DNA of 64,000 bases. Origin: WVYX01 sp039592335 (GTDB lineage Bacteria > Gemmatimonadota > Gemmatimonadetes > Gemmatimonadales > GWC2-71-9). A model generated the notes under the pieces. That model saw only the letters and a program-made list of their open reading frames with translations, was not told where the DNA came from and searched no databases. A program made the position numbers and the translations under genes. The DNA lies in contig JBDHBX010000003.1 of assembly GCA_039592335.1 (NCBI GenBank), positions 124,001 through 188,000 on the forward strand. The letters run 5' to 3'. This document shows positions 26,596 to 35,226 of this stretch, in pieces. Each line of letters begins with the position of its first letter. Positions within the stretch are counted from its first letter, which is position 1.

Positions 26596-27802
26596 GAGTC
26601 GTTCCCGGGAAGTAGGTCGTCACGATCGTGTGCGCGTCCTGCCCGGCTCGCGCCCGGCCGACGGCTCCCCACTGGCACATCCCGACTCCGTGCCCCCACC
26701 CCGCGCCAGTTGCCGTGACGCGCTCGACTCGACCTTCACGCCGGTCGACGGCGAGCTGGAAGGCGCTGCTGCCCAGGGACCGCCCGTCCGGTCTGGTGAA
26801 GACGGCGCGAACGTCGGGACCGAACACGGGTATCTCACCGCGGCTCACCTCGATCCGCACTTCGGCAACCCTGCCCGACGGTCCCGTGCGCTGCACACGC
26901 ACATCGCGCAACTCGTCGAGCATAGCGGTCTCCACACCGAGCCGTGAGGACACCGTTCGCCGTAATATACGCTCCAGCGTTGCCGCGTCCCACTCGACCG
27001 TCCAGCGGAAGTTGGGCGAGATATCGCAGTAGTGCCCGCCCGACCGCCGATCCGACACGGGCGTCAGGTACGGCAGCCGCCGGCCGAAGCGGAACACCTC
27101 CTCGGGCGAGGCGGTGGAGTATCCGCAGGTCGAGTGGTAGAAGGTGCTGATAAGCTCCCCGCGGTAGGTGACCACCGTCCCCGAAGTCGAGCGTACGCCG
27201 GCCCACCCGCGATCGCTCTCGACCTCCACGCCCCCATACGCCTGATCCGTCACCGTCGCCCGGAGATCATAGCCTTCCGCCGCGAACCGGCCGCGGTTCT
27301 TGAGCGCGTAGGTCCGCGTCACGATAGCTTGGGCCTCGACTGCCGCCTGCTCGTTCGGGGCGCGTCGCCCCAGCTCGGCATTCACCACCCCAGCGACGTA
27401 CGCCTCGAGCGACAGCTCGTTCACCGCGTTGAGGGCCCCATCGTGGACGAACACCTCGACGACCCCGCGGTAGGGCTTGCCGTTCACCTCTACGAACCGC
27501 GAGCGATCGAGGCTGACGAAGGTGATACGCTCGTACCGCCCGGCACCGGGTCCTGACACCCGAATGGCGCGGCCGTCGGGAGCCACGCGCACCTCTGCGT
27601 CCGCAGAGACTCGGAAGGCCACGCTGCCGCTCACCACGCCGCCAACGGTTCCCTCCCCCGTGATGCGTACCTCGCTCGCACCTACCACCAGGCCGATGCG
27701 AACGTCGGGCTCGTCGGTCACGCCGGGCGAGGGAGTCGGCTTGCCGCACGCCGCGAGCAGCGTCGCGATCCCGACCCCGAGTAGCACCGAGGACGGCCTC
27801 AT
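26579..27802 (-). CDS. SpoIID/LytB-domain lipoprotein
   Basis: A 407-aa protein. The N-terminus (GVGIATLLAACGK) is a lipoprotein signal with Cys19. A SpoIID domain runs through about residues 110-400: RGVVEVFVHDGALNAVNELSLEAYVAGVVNAELG, FYHSTCGYSTASPEEVF, and the closing GAGWGHGVGMCQWGA. SpoIID proteins are lytic transglycosylases that cut denuded glycan during peptidoglycan remodelling. In a non-sporulating diderm the homologue probably acts in cell-wall turnover. It overlaps the rimO stop by four bases. Confidence 0.9.
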   Translation of the reverse strand: MRPSSVLLGVGIATLLAACGKPTPSPGVTDEPDVRIGLVVGASEVRITGEGTVGGVVSGSVAFRVSADAEVRVAPDGRAIRVSGPGAGRYERITFVSLDRSRFVEVNGKPYRGVVEVFVHDGALNAVNELSLEAYVAGVVNAELGRRAPNEQAAVEAQAIVTRTYALKNRGRFAAEGYDLRATVTDQAYGGVEVESDRGWAGVRSTSGTVVTYRGELISTFYHSTCGYSTASPEEVFRFGRRLPYLTPVSDRRSGGHYCDISPNFRWTVEWDAATLERILRRTVSSRLGVETAMLDELRDVRVQRTGPSGRVAEVRIEVSRGEIPVFGPDVRAVFTRPDGRSLGSSAFQLAVDRREGRVERVTATGAGWGHGVGMCQWGAVGRARAGQDAHTIVTTYFPGTTLERWY

Positions 27803-29124
27803 TCTCCCTCCGGCCTCGCCGTGGCGTGGAAGTCGTAGTCGACGTTGTCGTCGAGGGTGACGCGGAGAAGATCACCGGGCCGGGCCCAGCCACCCTGCGC
27901 CACAAAGGTCACCCCGTCCACATCGTCGGCCTGCCAGGGAGTGCGCCCCACGTGGGTCGCCCCCGCTTCGTCGGGGTCGGCGATGCGATCCACCAGCAGC
28001 GCAATCTCACGACCTACGTAGCGCCCGAGCCGCTCCTCGGAGATCGTCCGCTGCAGCTCCAGCAGCTCCTCCTGCCGCGCTCGCTTCACGTCGTCGGGCA
28101 CGTCGTCGTCGAACTCGGCGGCGCGAGTGCCCTCCTGCTCGGAGTATGTGAACACGCCGAGCCGCTCGAACGTCATCTCCTCGGCGAAATCCAACAGCGT
28201 CCTGAAGTCCGCGTCGGTCTCGCCCGGAAATCCTACGATCGTCGTGGTGCGGATCGTGATGTCGGGGATGCGCGACCGGAGCCGGGACACCTTCTCGCGA
28301 ATCGAGTCGCGTCGCTCCGGACGGCGCATGCGCTCGAGCACCGAGTCCGATGCGTGCTGGATCGGGATGTCGAGGTAGGGCACGATGCGAGGCTCGCCGG
28401 CCATCAGCTCCACGAGCCGCTCGGTGAGACCCGCGGAGTACACGTAGAGCAGACGGAACCACGGCACGCTCGTCCCCTCCAGCAACGCCTCCAGGAGGTC
28501 CGGCAACTGGGGTCCGCCGCGCCCCAGATCACGACCGAAATGTCCCAAGTCCTGCGCCACCAGGTTGATCTCCTTCGCGCCCTGGGCCTCCAACTGGCGC
28601 GCCTCCCGCACCAGCCGCTCCACGGGCTCGGAGCGGTGCTTGCCCCGCATCAGCGGGATGGCACAGAAGGCGCAGCCGTGGTCGCACCCTTCGGAGATCT
28701 TGAGGTAGCGCACGTGCGGCGCGTCGCCGAGGTACTGGCGCACGCCGGGATGGCTCGCAGCCGGATCGTCGATCAGCCCCCGTTCCGCCAGTGCGGGCAC
28801 GAGCGTGTGGAGGTCGTGGAACCCGAGGAGGAGATCCACGTCGGGCATCTCCTGTCGCAACTCGTCCTGGTAGCGTTGCACCAGGCAGCCGACGGCGACC
28901 ACCGCCTTGACGTCGCCCGCCTGCTTCAGATCGGCGGCGTGCAGGATGGCCTCGATCGATTCCCGCTTCGCGGCGTCGATGAAGCCGCACGTATTCACGA
29001 GCACGACATCGGCCGCACCCAGGTTCCCCACGACCTCGGCACCGTGTCCCACGAGGTCACCGACCAGACGCTCGGAGTCGACGGTCGCCTTGTCACAGCC
29101 GAGGGAGATGATGCCGAGTTTCAT
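27799..29124 (-). CDS. rimO: Ribosomal protein S12 methylthiotransferase RimO
   Basis: A 441-aa radical SAM enzyme that adds a methylthio group to an aspartate of ribosomal protein S12. KLGIISLGCDKATVDSERL and VNTCGFIDAAKRESIEAI bind the first 4Fe-4S cluster. SEGCDHGCAFCAIPLMRGKHRS is split here as SEGCDHGCAFC and AIPLMRGKHRS and contains the radical SAM CxxxCxxC; the latter part favours RimO over MiaB. A TRAM domain closes the protein. The ATG at 29124 starts the conserved region directly. An upstream ATG at 29172 would add 16 unrelated residues. Confidence 0.94.
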   Translation of the reverse strand: MKLGIISLGCDKATVDSERLVGDLVGHGAEVVGNLGAADVVLVNTCGFIDAAKRESIEAILHAADLKQAGDVKAVVAVGCLVQRYQDELRQEMPDVDLLLGFHDLHTLVPALAERGLIDDPAASHPGVRQYLGDAPHVRYLKISEGCDHGCAFCAIPLMRGKHRSEPVERLVREARQLEAQGAKEINLVAQDLGHFGRDLGRGGPQLPDLLEALLEGTSVPWFRLLYVYSAGLTERLVELMAGEPRIVPYLDIPIQHASDSVLERMRRPERRDSIREKVSRLRSRIPDITIRTTTIVGFPGETDADFRTLLDFAEEMTFERLGVFTYSEQEGTRAAEFDDDVPDDVKRARQEELLELQRTISEERLGRYVGREIALLVDRIADPDEAGATHVGRTPWQADDVDGVTFVAQGGWARPGDLLRVTLDDNVDYDFHATARPEGE

Positions 29125-29132
29125 CGAGACTG

Positions 29133-29138
29133 AATATA
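29133..29138 (-). promoter_or_regulatory. Candidate -10 box of rimO (leaderless)
   Basis: On the minus strand TATATT is followed after 8 bases by the rimO ATG, with no ribosome-binding site between. This places the expected mRNA start at or next to the start codon. No convincing -35 is seen. Confidence 0.35.
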
Positions 29139-29209
29139 GGGGGGAATGGAAAACGGGGAACGGCGCGCCCATCCACTGTCCGTTCCCTGTTTCGAGCTTG
29201 CGCCTGCCG

Positions 29210-30067
29210 CTACGAGAGGAAGCTCTCCAGCGCCCTCGCCCGGCTCACGTGCCGCAGCCTGGCGAGGGCCTTCTCCTTGATCTGCCTTACCCGCTCGCGG
29301 GTGATGCCCATCATGCTGCCGATCTCCTCGAGCGTCATGGGCTCCTGTCCGTCGAGGCCGAAATAGAGCCGCAGGATCTTGGCTTCGCGCTCCTTGAGCG
29401 TGCTCAGCACCTCCTCGATGGAGTCCGACAACGCCCGCTCGAAAGTCTCCTGGTCGGGCCCGGCGTTCTGCGTGTCGGGCAGGTAGTCCAGCAGCTTGTT
29501 GTCTTCCCCGGGAGTGAGCGGCGCATCGAGGGAAAGGTGACTCTGGGAGATGGACAGGGTCTTGGCGACCTCCTCCTCGGAGATGTCCATCCCCTCGGCA
29601 ATCTCCTCCACCGTGGGCTCGCGTCCCAGTTCCTGTTGTAGCGCCGACGAGCGCTTGCCAATCCGGTGCAACGTGCCTGCGCGATTGAGCGGCACTCGAA
29701 CGATACGGCTCTGCTCGGCGAGCGCCTGGAGAATCGCCTGTCGGATCCACCACACGGCGTAGGAGATGAACTTGATACCCTTAGTCTCGTCGAACTTGTG
29801 GGCCGCCCGAATGAGACCGAGGTTGCCCTCATTGATGAGGTCGGAGAGGCTCACGCCCTGGTTCTGGTACTTCTTGGCGACCGAGACGACGAAGCGGAGG
29901 TTGCTTCGCACCAGCTTGTCGAGCGACTCCTCGTCGCTCTGCTTGATCTGCTTCGCCAGCTCGACCTCTTCCTCCCGGCTGATCAGCGGATACTGACTGA
30001 TCTCCCGGAGGTACTGGTCCAGCGAGCCTTCGTCGACAGAAGTCTTCCGGGCGGGGCCGAGTCGCAT
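29210..30067 (-). CDS. RNA polymerase sigma factor, primary (RpoD/RpoS-like) type
   Basis: A 285-aa sigma-70 protein that directs RNA polymerase to promoters. Region 1.2 starts SLDQYLREISQYPLI, region 2 has LRFVVSVAKKYQNQGVSLSDLINEGNLGLIRA split here at NLRFVVSVAKKYQNQG and DLINEGNLGL, and FISYAVWWIRQAIL is the -10-recognising 2.4 segment. Region 3 (REPTVEEIAEGM) and region 4 (MTLEEIGSMMGITRERVRQI) are complete. Region 1.1 is absent. Such short versions serve as the housekeeping sigma in Bacteroidota and related phyla, so this may be the primary factor; an RpoS-like role is the alternative. GGAGGA precedes the ATG by nine bases. Confidence 0.92.
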   Translation of the reverse strand: MRLGPARKTSVDEGSLDQYLREISQYPLISREEEVELAKQIKQSDEESLDKLVRSNLRFVVSVAKKYQNQGVSLSDLINEGNLGLIRAAHKFDETKGIKFISYAVWWIRQAILQALAEQSRIVRVPLNRAGTLHRIGKRSSALQQELGREPTVEEIAEGMDISEEEVAKTLSISQSHLSLDAPLTPGEDNKLLDYLPDTQNAGPDQETFERALSDSIEEVLSTLKEREAKILRLYFGLDGQEPMTLEEIGSMMGITRERVRQIKEKALARLRHVSRARALESFLS

Positions 30068-30336
30068 ACGAGCAGTTCCTCCGACGGGTCCTCTAGTGGG
30101 AACCTGCGCTATACGACAACGGGCAGCCAGTCGAAGCGGCGCCCGTATTCATCCCGGCACGATCAGCGTACGCGGCGGTGTCACAACAGACGGGGAGGTC
30201 AAGGATCCCGACCGATCGCAGCGATAGGTCGGAGCGAGGCGAACCTTGTGCACAGCGGAATGCGCAGTGTATCCCAACCGCTGCCAACCGGACGCGATCC
30301 TGCAGGGTCGATCTCCCCCCAAAGAGCTTTTTTACG
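30068..30336. other. Intergenic stretch upstream of the sigma-factor gene
   Basis: No convincing gene is visible. On the minus strand it should carry the sigma gene promoter. A six-T run at about 30329-30334 on the plus strand has no clear hairpin before it, so I do not call a terminator. I looked for tRNA cloverleaf features and found none. Confidence 0.5.
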
Positions 30337-30588
30337 TTAGTCAGGCCGAGCCAACGGCGCAACTGCCACGGACCACCCGCGGGCCGCCGCCCAGGCACGC
30401 AGGGCCGTCGCCAGCTCGCCGACCTCGCACTCGTGCTCCAGCGTTGCACTCACACACGCCGCGCGCTCACCCGCTGCGAGCTCCGCCCGCACCACCCTGG
30501 CTCGCGGTACACCCCGGAGCGACTCGAGATCCAATGCCGCGCCACCCACACTCAATATGACGGCGACGGACGCGCGCAGGTTCCGCAT
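30337..30588 (-). CDS. Possible small protein of unknown function
   Basis: An 83-aa frame between the response regulator and the sigma factor, in the same orientation. The composition (Ala, Val, Arg, Leu) alternates plausible strands and helices (RVVRAELAAGERAACVSATL, ATALRAWAAARGWSVAVAPL) in a beta-alpha-beta order that could fold as a small ACT-like domain. There is no good ribosome-binding site and no family I recognise. In GC-rich DNA a frame of this length may be chance. Confidence 0.3.
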   Translation of the reverse strand: MRNLRASVAVILSVGGAALDLESLRGVPRARVVRAELAAGERAACVSATLEHECEVGELATALRAWAAARGWSVAVAPLARPD

Positions 30589-30722
30589 GCCGCCATCATG
30601 TCACCATCGCCGATCCACCACCGAACGATTGCTGTGCCGTGAGTGGCCCTTCTTCGCCGCAGCCCGCTGCTCCAGCCCCGCCACCCAAAACAGAGGACGG
30701 GGAACAGGGAACGGTCGGACGC

Positions 30723-32078
30723 TCATGCGCGTTGCAGCCCGTACTTCTCGATCTTCTTGTACAGGTTGCTGCGCGGCATGTCGAGCTTGCGAGCCGTTTC
30801 GCTCACGTTCCAGCCGTTCTCCTCGAGTTTGGCCTCGAGGAAGGCACGCTCCGCCGTCTGCTTGAACGCCTCGAAGGTGTCGCAGTGGATCAGGTTGCCC
30901 ACCGCGGCGTCCGCGGTGGCACCGGTGAGGCGGGCCACGTCTGCCGCGGTCACCTCCTCGCCGGCCGAGAGAATGACCAGGCGCTCGACGGCATTCCTGA
31001 GCTCCCGCACGTTCCCGGGCCAGTCGCGACCCTCCAGCGCCAGGACCGCGTCTTCCGCGAAGGTCTTGGGCTTCACCCCGCTGTCCCGTGCCAGGTCGGC
31101 CACGAACCGCTCGATGAGGAGCGGGATGTCCTCCCGGCGTCCGCGGAGCGGTGGCACCTCGACCGGCACCACGTTCAGCCGGTAGTACAGGTCCTCCCGG
31201 AACCGACCCGCCGCGATCTCCTCGTCGATGTTCTTGTTCGTCGCGGCGATGACGCGCACATCGACCGAGACCGGCTTGGTGGCGCCAATGCGGGTGACCA
31301 CACCTTCCTCCAGCGCGCGCAACACCTTGGCCTGCGCGGCGGCGCTCATGTCACCCACCTCGTCCAGGAACAGCGTGCCGCCGTCGGCCTGCTCGAACTT
31401 GCCCGCCCGGTCGGCAAACGCCCCGGTGAACGAGCCCTTCATGTGTCCGAACAGCTCGCTCTCGATGAGCTCGCTGGGGATGGCTGCGCAATTGACTTCC
31501 ACGAACGGCTGGCCGGCCCGCGGCGACCCCCGGTGAACGCCGCGAGCGACCAGCTCCTTGCCGCTCCCGTTCTCGCCGGTGATGAGCACCCGCGCGGCCG
31601 TTGGGGCGACCTTGTCGATGATCTCGATGAGATGTCGGATCGCGGCGCTGTCACCCACGATGGCGTACTTGTCGCCGACCGACGCTCGCAAGCGCACGTT
31701 CTCCGACTCGAGCTCCGCCTGCTCGAGCGCGTGGCGCAGCGTGAGCAGGATGCGATCGGTGTCGAGCGGCTTCTCGAGAAAATCATAGGCGCCGCGCTGC
31801 GTGGCCTCAACCGCCGTCTGGATGGTCCCGTGGCCCGAGATCATGACCACCTGCGCCGCCGGATCTTGCTCCCGCATCCGGGACAGCGTCTCGAGGCCAT
31901 CCATGCCCGCCATCTTCACGTCAAGCAGCACCAGGTGCGGGAGGAACTCCGGGTACGCGTTGAGCGCGGCGGCACCGGACTCCTCGGTGTGCACCTCGAT
32001 ACCTTCATACTCGAGGATCTGACGCAGCGCCTCGCGCACGCCCTTCTCGTCGTCCACCACCAGAACCCGTTTCGCCAT
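30723..32078 (-). CDS. NtrC-family sigma-54-dependent response regulator
   Basis: A 451-aa activator. A receiver domain covers 1-120 with VLVVDDE, phosphoacceptor Asp53 in LLDVKMAG, and Lys in LEKPLD. The AAA+ domain has Walker A GENGSGKE, Walker B GGTLFLDEVGDM and the sigma-54 contact loop as GSFTGA instead of the standard GAFTGA (a variant typical of NtrX-like proteins). A Fis-type helix-turn-helix ends the protein (NVSETARKLDMPRSNLYKKI). I chose the ATG at 32078, which begins at the receiver strand and overlaps the previous stop by one base (TGATG). No histidine kinase gene is adjacent. Confidence 0.93.
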   Translation of the reverse strand: MAKRVLVVDDEKGVREALRQILEYEGIEVHTEESGAAALNAYPEFLPHLVLLDVKMAGMDGLETLSRMREQDPAAQVVMISGHGTIQTAVEATQRGAYDFLEKPLDTDRILLTLRHALEQAELESENVRLRASVGDKYAIVGDSAAIRHLIEIIDKVAPTAARVLITGENGSGKELVARGVHRGSPRAGQPFVEVNCAAIPSELIESELFGHMKGSFTGAFADRAGKFEQADGGTLFLDEVGDMSAAAQAKVLRALEEGVVTRIGATKPVSVDVRVIAATNKNIDEEIAAGRFREDLYYRLNVVPVEVPPLRGRREDIPLLIERFVADLARDSGVKPKTFAEDAVLALEGRDWPGNVRELRNAVERLVILSAGEEVTAADVARLTGATADAAVGNLIHCDTFEAFKQTAERAFLEAKLEENGWNVSETARKLDMPRSNLYKKIEKYGLQRA

Positions 32079-32737
32079 CACTCGTCCCACCGGTAGAAGG
32101 TCACACCACTCGGACCGACCTCCACGTCACCTACCGTGCGTGGCACTGGCAGGATGAATTGCCCCTCCGAACCGCCGGTAAGGTAATTCACCAGCCTCGG
32201 AATCGCGGAGTGCGGCAACGGGAATGCCATGACCGTCACCGCGTCGGGCGTCCAACTTACCATCCCCGTGTCCCGCACGGCGACCGCCCCGCCGACCCGG
32301 ATGGGCTGCCGCCCGTGGACATACCCCGCGAGCGGGCCGAGGAGTTCCCTGCTGAACACTTCCATCAACACCTGTCCATCCAGCGTGACCCGCTCCTCCG
32401 TCAGGGTCAGCCGCAGCGAGTCCAGCGCCCGGCGCGCCACAGGATCCAGCCGGCTTTGAATGATCGACGCCATCTCGTCGGCGGTGAGGCGCACGCGCTC
32501 GGCGCCGCCGCGCCGCGCAATCAACTCCTCCTTGCGCAGCGCCGAACGCAGCGACGCGTCGCTCGGCACCCCCACGGCCGGCTCTTGAGGAGGCGCATCC
32601 GCCGGCTCCTGGCCGGCCACCGAGCGAACACCTGTGACGATGGGTCGACGGTACTCCCAGGCGGCGAAGCCAGCCGCCACAAACACGGTCAGCGCTCCGA
32701 TGAGCGCCAGCGCGTCGCGAAGGCACCCGCCCCTCAT
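32078..32737 (-). CDS. Membrane-anchored protein of unknown function
   Basis: A 219-aa protein with one N-terminal hydrophobic helix (ALALIGALTVFVAAGFAAW) and a soluble remainder. A basic/acidic helical part (SALRKEELIARRGGAERVRLTADEMASIIQSRL) is followed by a strand-rich domain (LTLTEERVTLDGQVLMEVFSREL, QPIRVGGAVAVRDTGMV). No family is recognised. The sequence placement suggests an extracytoplasmic domain. It is bracketed by overlaps: ATGA with thpR upstream and TGATG with the response regulator downstream. It might be a membrane partner of that regulator, but this is inference. Confidence 0.75.
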   Translation of the reverse strand: MRGGCLRDALALIGALTVFVAAGFAAWEYRRPIVTGVRSVAGQEPADAPPQEPAVGVPSDASLRSALRKEELIARRGGAERVRLTADEMASIIQSRLDPVARRALDSLRLTLTEERVTLDGQVLMEVFSRELLGPLAGYVHGRQPIRVGGAVAVRDTGMVSWTPDAVTVMAFPLPHSAIPRLVNYLTGGSEGQFILPVPRTVGDVEVGPSGVTFYRWDE

Positions 32738-33291
32738 GCCAGCGCTACCACCCGCCGCCGCGTGTACCGCGCACCCTGCGGCGTCAGCGTGCTCTGCATC
32801 AGATCCACCGACTCCACGGACACCTCCGTCTCGTACACCAGCGAATCCAAATCGGTCGCGAGCCCGGCAAGCGCTGCCGGTCGGGCGTCCCGCTTCACGC
32901 GACCGAGCGTGAGGTGTGGGTGGAACGGACGCCCCTCGGTCGGAAACCCGAGACGCTCCATCTCCTGCTCCATACGATGCTGCAGCAGCTCGAGGGGTGG
33001 TACCGGCTCGAGGCCGGCCCATACCACGCGCGGACGCTGTGCCGACGGAAACGCCCCGAAGCCGCCCACGGGGAGCGGGAAGGGTTTGGCGCCGACCGCC
33101 GCCGCCGCGACACCGCTGGCAATCTCAGCTTCGCGCGTGGCGTCCACGTCCCCGAGGAACTTGAGCGTGAGGTGAATCGATTCGGCCGCGACCCAGCGGA
33201 CCGGATACCGTGCCGCGCGCAGCGGCGCGGCCACTTCCCACAGCGTCTCTCGGACGTCCGTGGGAAGATTGACCGCGATGAACAGTCGCAT
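32734..33291 (-). CDS. thpR: RNA 2',3'-cyclic phosphodiesterase
   Basis: A 185-aa protein of the 2H phosphoesterase superfamily. Both catalytic motifs are present: HLTLKFLG near residue 41 and HPHLTLGRVKR near residue 125. RLFIAVNLP at the N-terminus is the ThpR/LigT start. The enzyme opens 2',3'-cyclic phosphates on RNA ends; its physiological role is uncertain in most bacteria. It precedes the unknown membrane gene with an ATGA overlap. Confidence 0.92.
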   Translation of the reverse strand: MRLFIAVNLPTDVRETLWEVAAPLRAARYPVRWVAAESIHLTLKFLGDVDATREAEIASGVAAAAVGAKPFPLPVGGFGAFPSAQRPRVVWAGLEPVPPLELLQHRMEQEMERLGFPTEGRPFHPHLTLGRVKRDARPAALAGLATDLDSLVYETEVSVESVDLMQSTLTPQGARYTRRRVVALA

Positions 33292-33297
33292 CGAGGA

Positions 33298-34125
33298 TCA
33301 GGTACGCTCGGTGAGTAACTCGAGCGGGGTCTCGCTCGCCGAGAGGAGGCTTCCCCGACGATAGCCGGTGAGGTCGAGCGTCACCCGATCGAAGCCGAGC
33401 GCGAGCAGGCGCTCGCCGATGACCTCCCGCTGTCTGCGCACGCGCGGGAACTCCGACGCGGCTACCTCAATGCGCGCCTCGCGCCCGCGATGCCGCACCC
33501 GCAGATCACCCTCGACCCCCACCGCGCGCAGCGCCGCCTCACCCTGCTCGACCTGACGCAGCCGGTCCGGCGTCACCGACAGCCCGTACAGCACACGGCT
33601 CGAGAGACACGGGGCGGCCGGCGCGTCCCAATTGGGCAATCCAAGCCCCCGCGCGGCGGCGCGTACGTCGGCTTTGGTATATCCCGCCTCTGCCAGTGGC
33701 GAGCGAATCTCGCGCTCGCGCGCGGCGGCGAGCCCAGGCCGATGCTCTCCCAGGTCATCGGCATTAGTGCCGTCGGCCACGACCGCGATGCCGCGGTCGG
33801 CAGCGAGCGCGGCGAGCTTCGTCCACAGCTCACGCTTACAGAAGTAGCAGCGATCGGTGGGGTTAGCGACGTAGTCGGGGTCGTCCATCTCGTCGGTCCG
33901 CACCTCCACGAGCTGGAGGTCGAACCGTCGCGCGAGGTCGCGCGCCCGGTCGCGCTGGTCGGCCGACAGGGAGGGGCTGAGCGCCAGGGCCGCCATCGAG
34001 AGTTCCTTGCCCAGCACTCGCCGCGACACCACCGCGAGCACCGAGGAGTCCACACCACCCGAGTACCCCACGAGCAGCGACGGGACGGCGCCGATCAGCG
34101 CTTCGAGCTTCGACGCGTCGGACAT
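33298..34125 (-). CDS. larE: LarE-like ATP-dependent sulfur transferase
   Basis: A 275-aa PP-loop ATPase. VGYSGGVDSSVLA is the PP-loop; DRCYFCKREL and PAAPCLSSRVLYG are LarE family motifs, the latter holding the cysteine that is sacrificed as sulfur donor when the pincer cofactor of lactate racemase is made. larB and larC are not in this window. I chose the ATG at 34125; the longer frame overlaps the neighbouring plug-domain gene. It ends six bases before thpR. Confidence 0.9.
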   Translation of the reverse strand: MSDASKLEALIGAVPSLLVGYSGGVDSSVLAVVSRRVLGKELSMAALALSPSLSADQRDRARDLARRFDLQLVEVRTDEMDDPDYVANPTDRCYFCKRELWTKLAALAADRGIAVVADGTNADDLGEHRPGLAAAREREIRSPLAEAGYTKADVRAAARGLGLPNWDAPAAPCLSSRVLYGLSVTPDRLRQVEQGEAALRAVGVEGDLRVRHRGREARIEVAASEFPRVRRQREVIGERLLALGFDRVTLDLTGYRRGSLLSASETPLELLTERT

Positions 34126-34174
34126 GCGCGAATTAATAACGGCGGAGGGAAGAGGATGGAAGGCAGATCCTGCC

Positions 34175-35041
34175 TTACCGCCGGGTCGGTCCCTCCCTGG
34201 TCCAGACAATGATCACGGCGCAGGGCGGTTGACCAGAGGCGCCGGTCCGCATGAACTCGTGCGGGATCTCGGTGCGGCGGCGGTAGACCTCGATCCCCTC
34301 GATCTCGGTGGGGCGGTAGGAGTCGAGAGAGCTGGGATTGAAGCTGCCGCTTTCGAGGTCTGAGGAAGAGAGGCGGCCGTTTACGTAGAAGTGCACCGGA
34401 CACGCGGCAGGCACGCCGTCCCTCAGGGTCAGGGGAGTCTCGGCCGAGCGGATACTCGTCTCCCAGTTGCCTCCCTGCCGCGTGACCTCGATGCCGGGTA
34501 CTGCCATGAGGAGATCGCTGGTGGCAGCCGGCCTAATCCGCTGGACGTCCTCCCGCGTGACAAAATACCCGTGGCCACGGGCCACCCTCCGGTAGAAACC
34601 CTGCAGGCCCGCCGTGCGCATCACAGGCTGCGCCTCACCCTCCACCACCACCTCCGGCAGCACTACGCTGACCGCAGCGAGGCCGACTGCGAACTCCTCG
34701 ACGGCGCCTTCAGCGAGGGTGGCCTCGAGCGTGGCCCCAGCGTACCCCACCGTCCGCACGTGCACCACGTAGCGACCGGCCGACAACCCGGGAAACTCGA
34801 AGTGTCCCTCCGAACTCGTGGACGCGGACAGGGCCGTCCCGAGGAGCGTCACCTGTACTCCGGCCAAGGGCAGCCCCGTCGCCGAATCCGTGACGGTGCC
34901 GACGATGCGGGCCGTCGGCTCCTGGGCGGCGGCGAGTCCGGCAGCGAGCACGAGGGGGAACAGCAGAAACGCCACACGCCGAAGCGCGGGGTTTCGTGCC
35001 CTTCGCTCGCCGATTCGGGACCCGGAAGATGTCAATGACAT
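34175..35041 (-). CDS. CarboxypepD_reg plus TonB-plug protein without barrel
   Basis: A 288-aa secreted protein. After a signal peptide (LLFPLVLAAGLAAAQ) comes a carboxypeptidase-regulatory-like beta-sandwich (ARIVGTVTDSATGLPLAGVQV to about residue 110). A TonB-receptor plug domain follows (GYFVTREDVQRIRPAATSDLLM, VPGIEVTRQ, IEGIEVYRRRTEIP), ending at CAVIIVWTREG. The 22-strand barrel that should follow in a receptor is absent, and the frame ends cleanly, so this is a plug-only protein. A paralogue lies at 37038-38099. Start 35041 is chosen because the signal peptide follows; the frame extends further upstream without meaning. Confidence 0.82.
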   Translation of the reverse strand: MSLTSSGSRIGERRARNPALRRVAFLLFPLVLAAGLAAAQEPTARIVGTVTDSATGLPLAGVQVTLLGTALSASTSSEGHFEFPGLSAGRYVVHVRTVGYAGATLEATLAEGAVEEFAVGLAAVSVVLPEVVVEGEAQPVMRTAGLQGFYRRVARGHGYFVTREDVQRIRPAATSDLLMAVPGIEVTRQGGNWETSIRSAETPLTLRDGVPAACPVHFYVNGRLSSSDLESGSFNPSSLDSYRPTEIEGIEVYRRRTEIPHEFMRTGASGQPPCAVIIVWTREGPTRR

Positions 35042-35226
35042 GGCGTGACCCACCCCGTATGAAACGTGGCAGCACACCCCTGGGTTGCTCAACCAGGCAG
35101 CATTTGAATGATACACCCCCCAGGCCCGCGGTGCCCCCCCTGACCCCGCTCCCAGCAGTGGAACTGGCTGCCCGCACGGGGTAGACTACATGTTGATACA
35201 CCACACGTCCCGACAAGGATACGATC

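Noticed and set aside
30068..30336. tRNA or other RNA gene in the sigma-factor upstream region
   Set aside because: No cloverleaf, no CCA end and no terminator; only a likely promoter region.
30325..30340. T-run as a rho-independent terminator
   Set aside because: No stable hairpin directly before it on the plus strand, and no plus-strand gene ends there.
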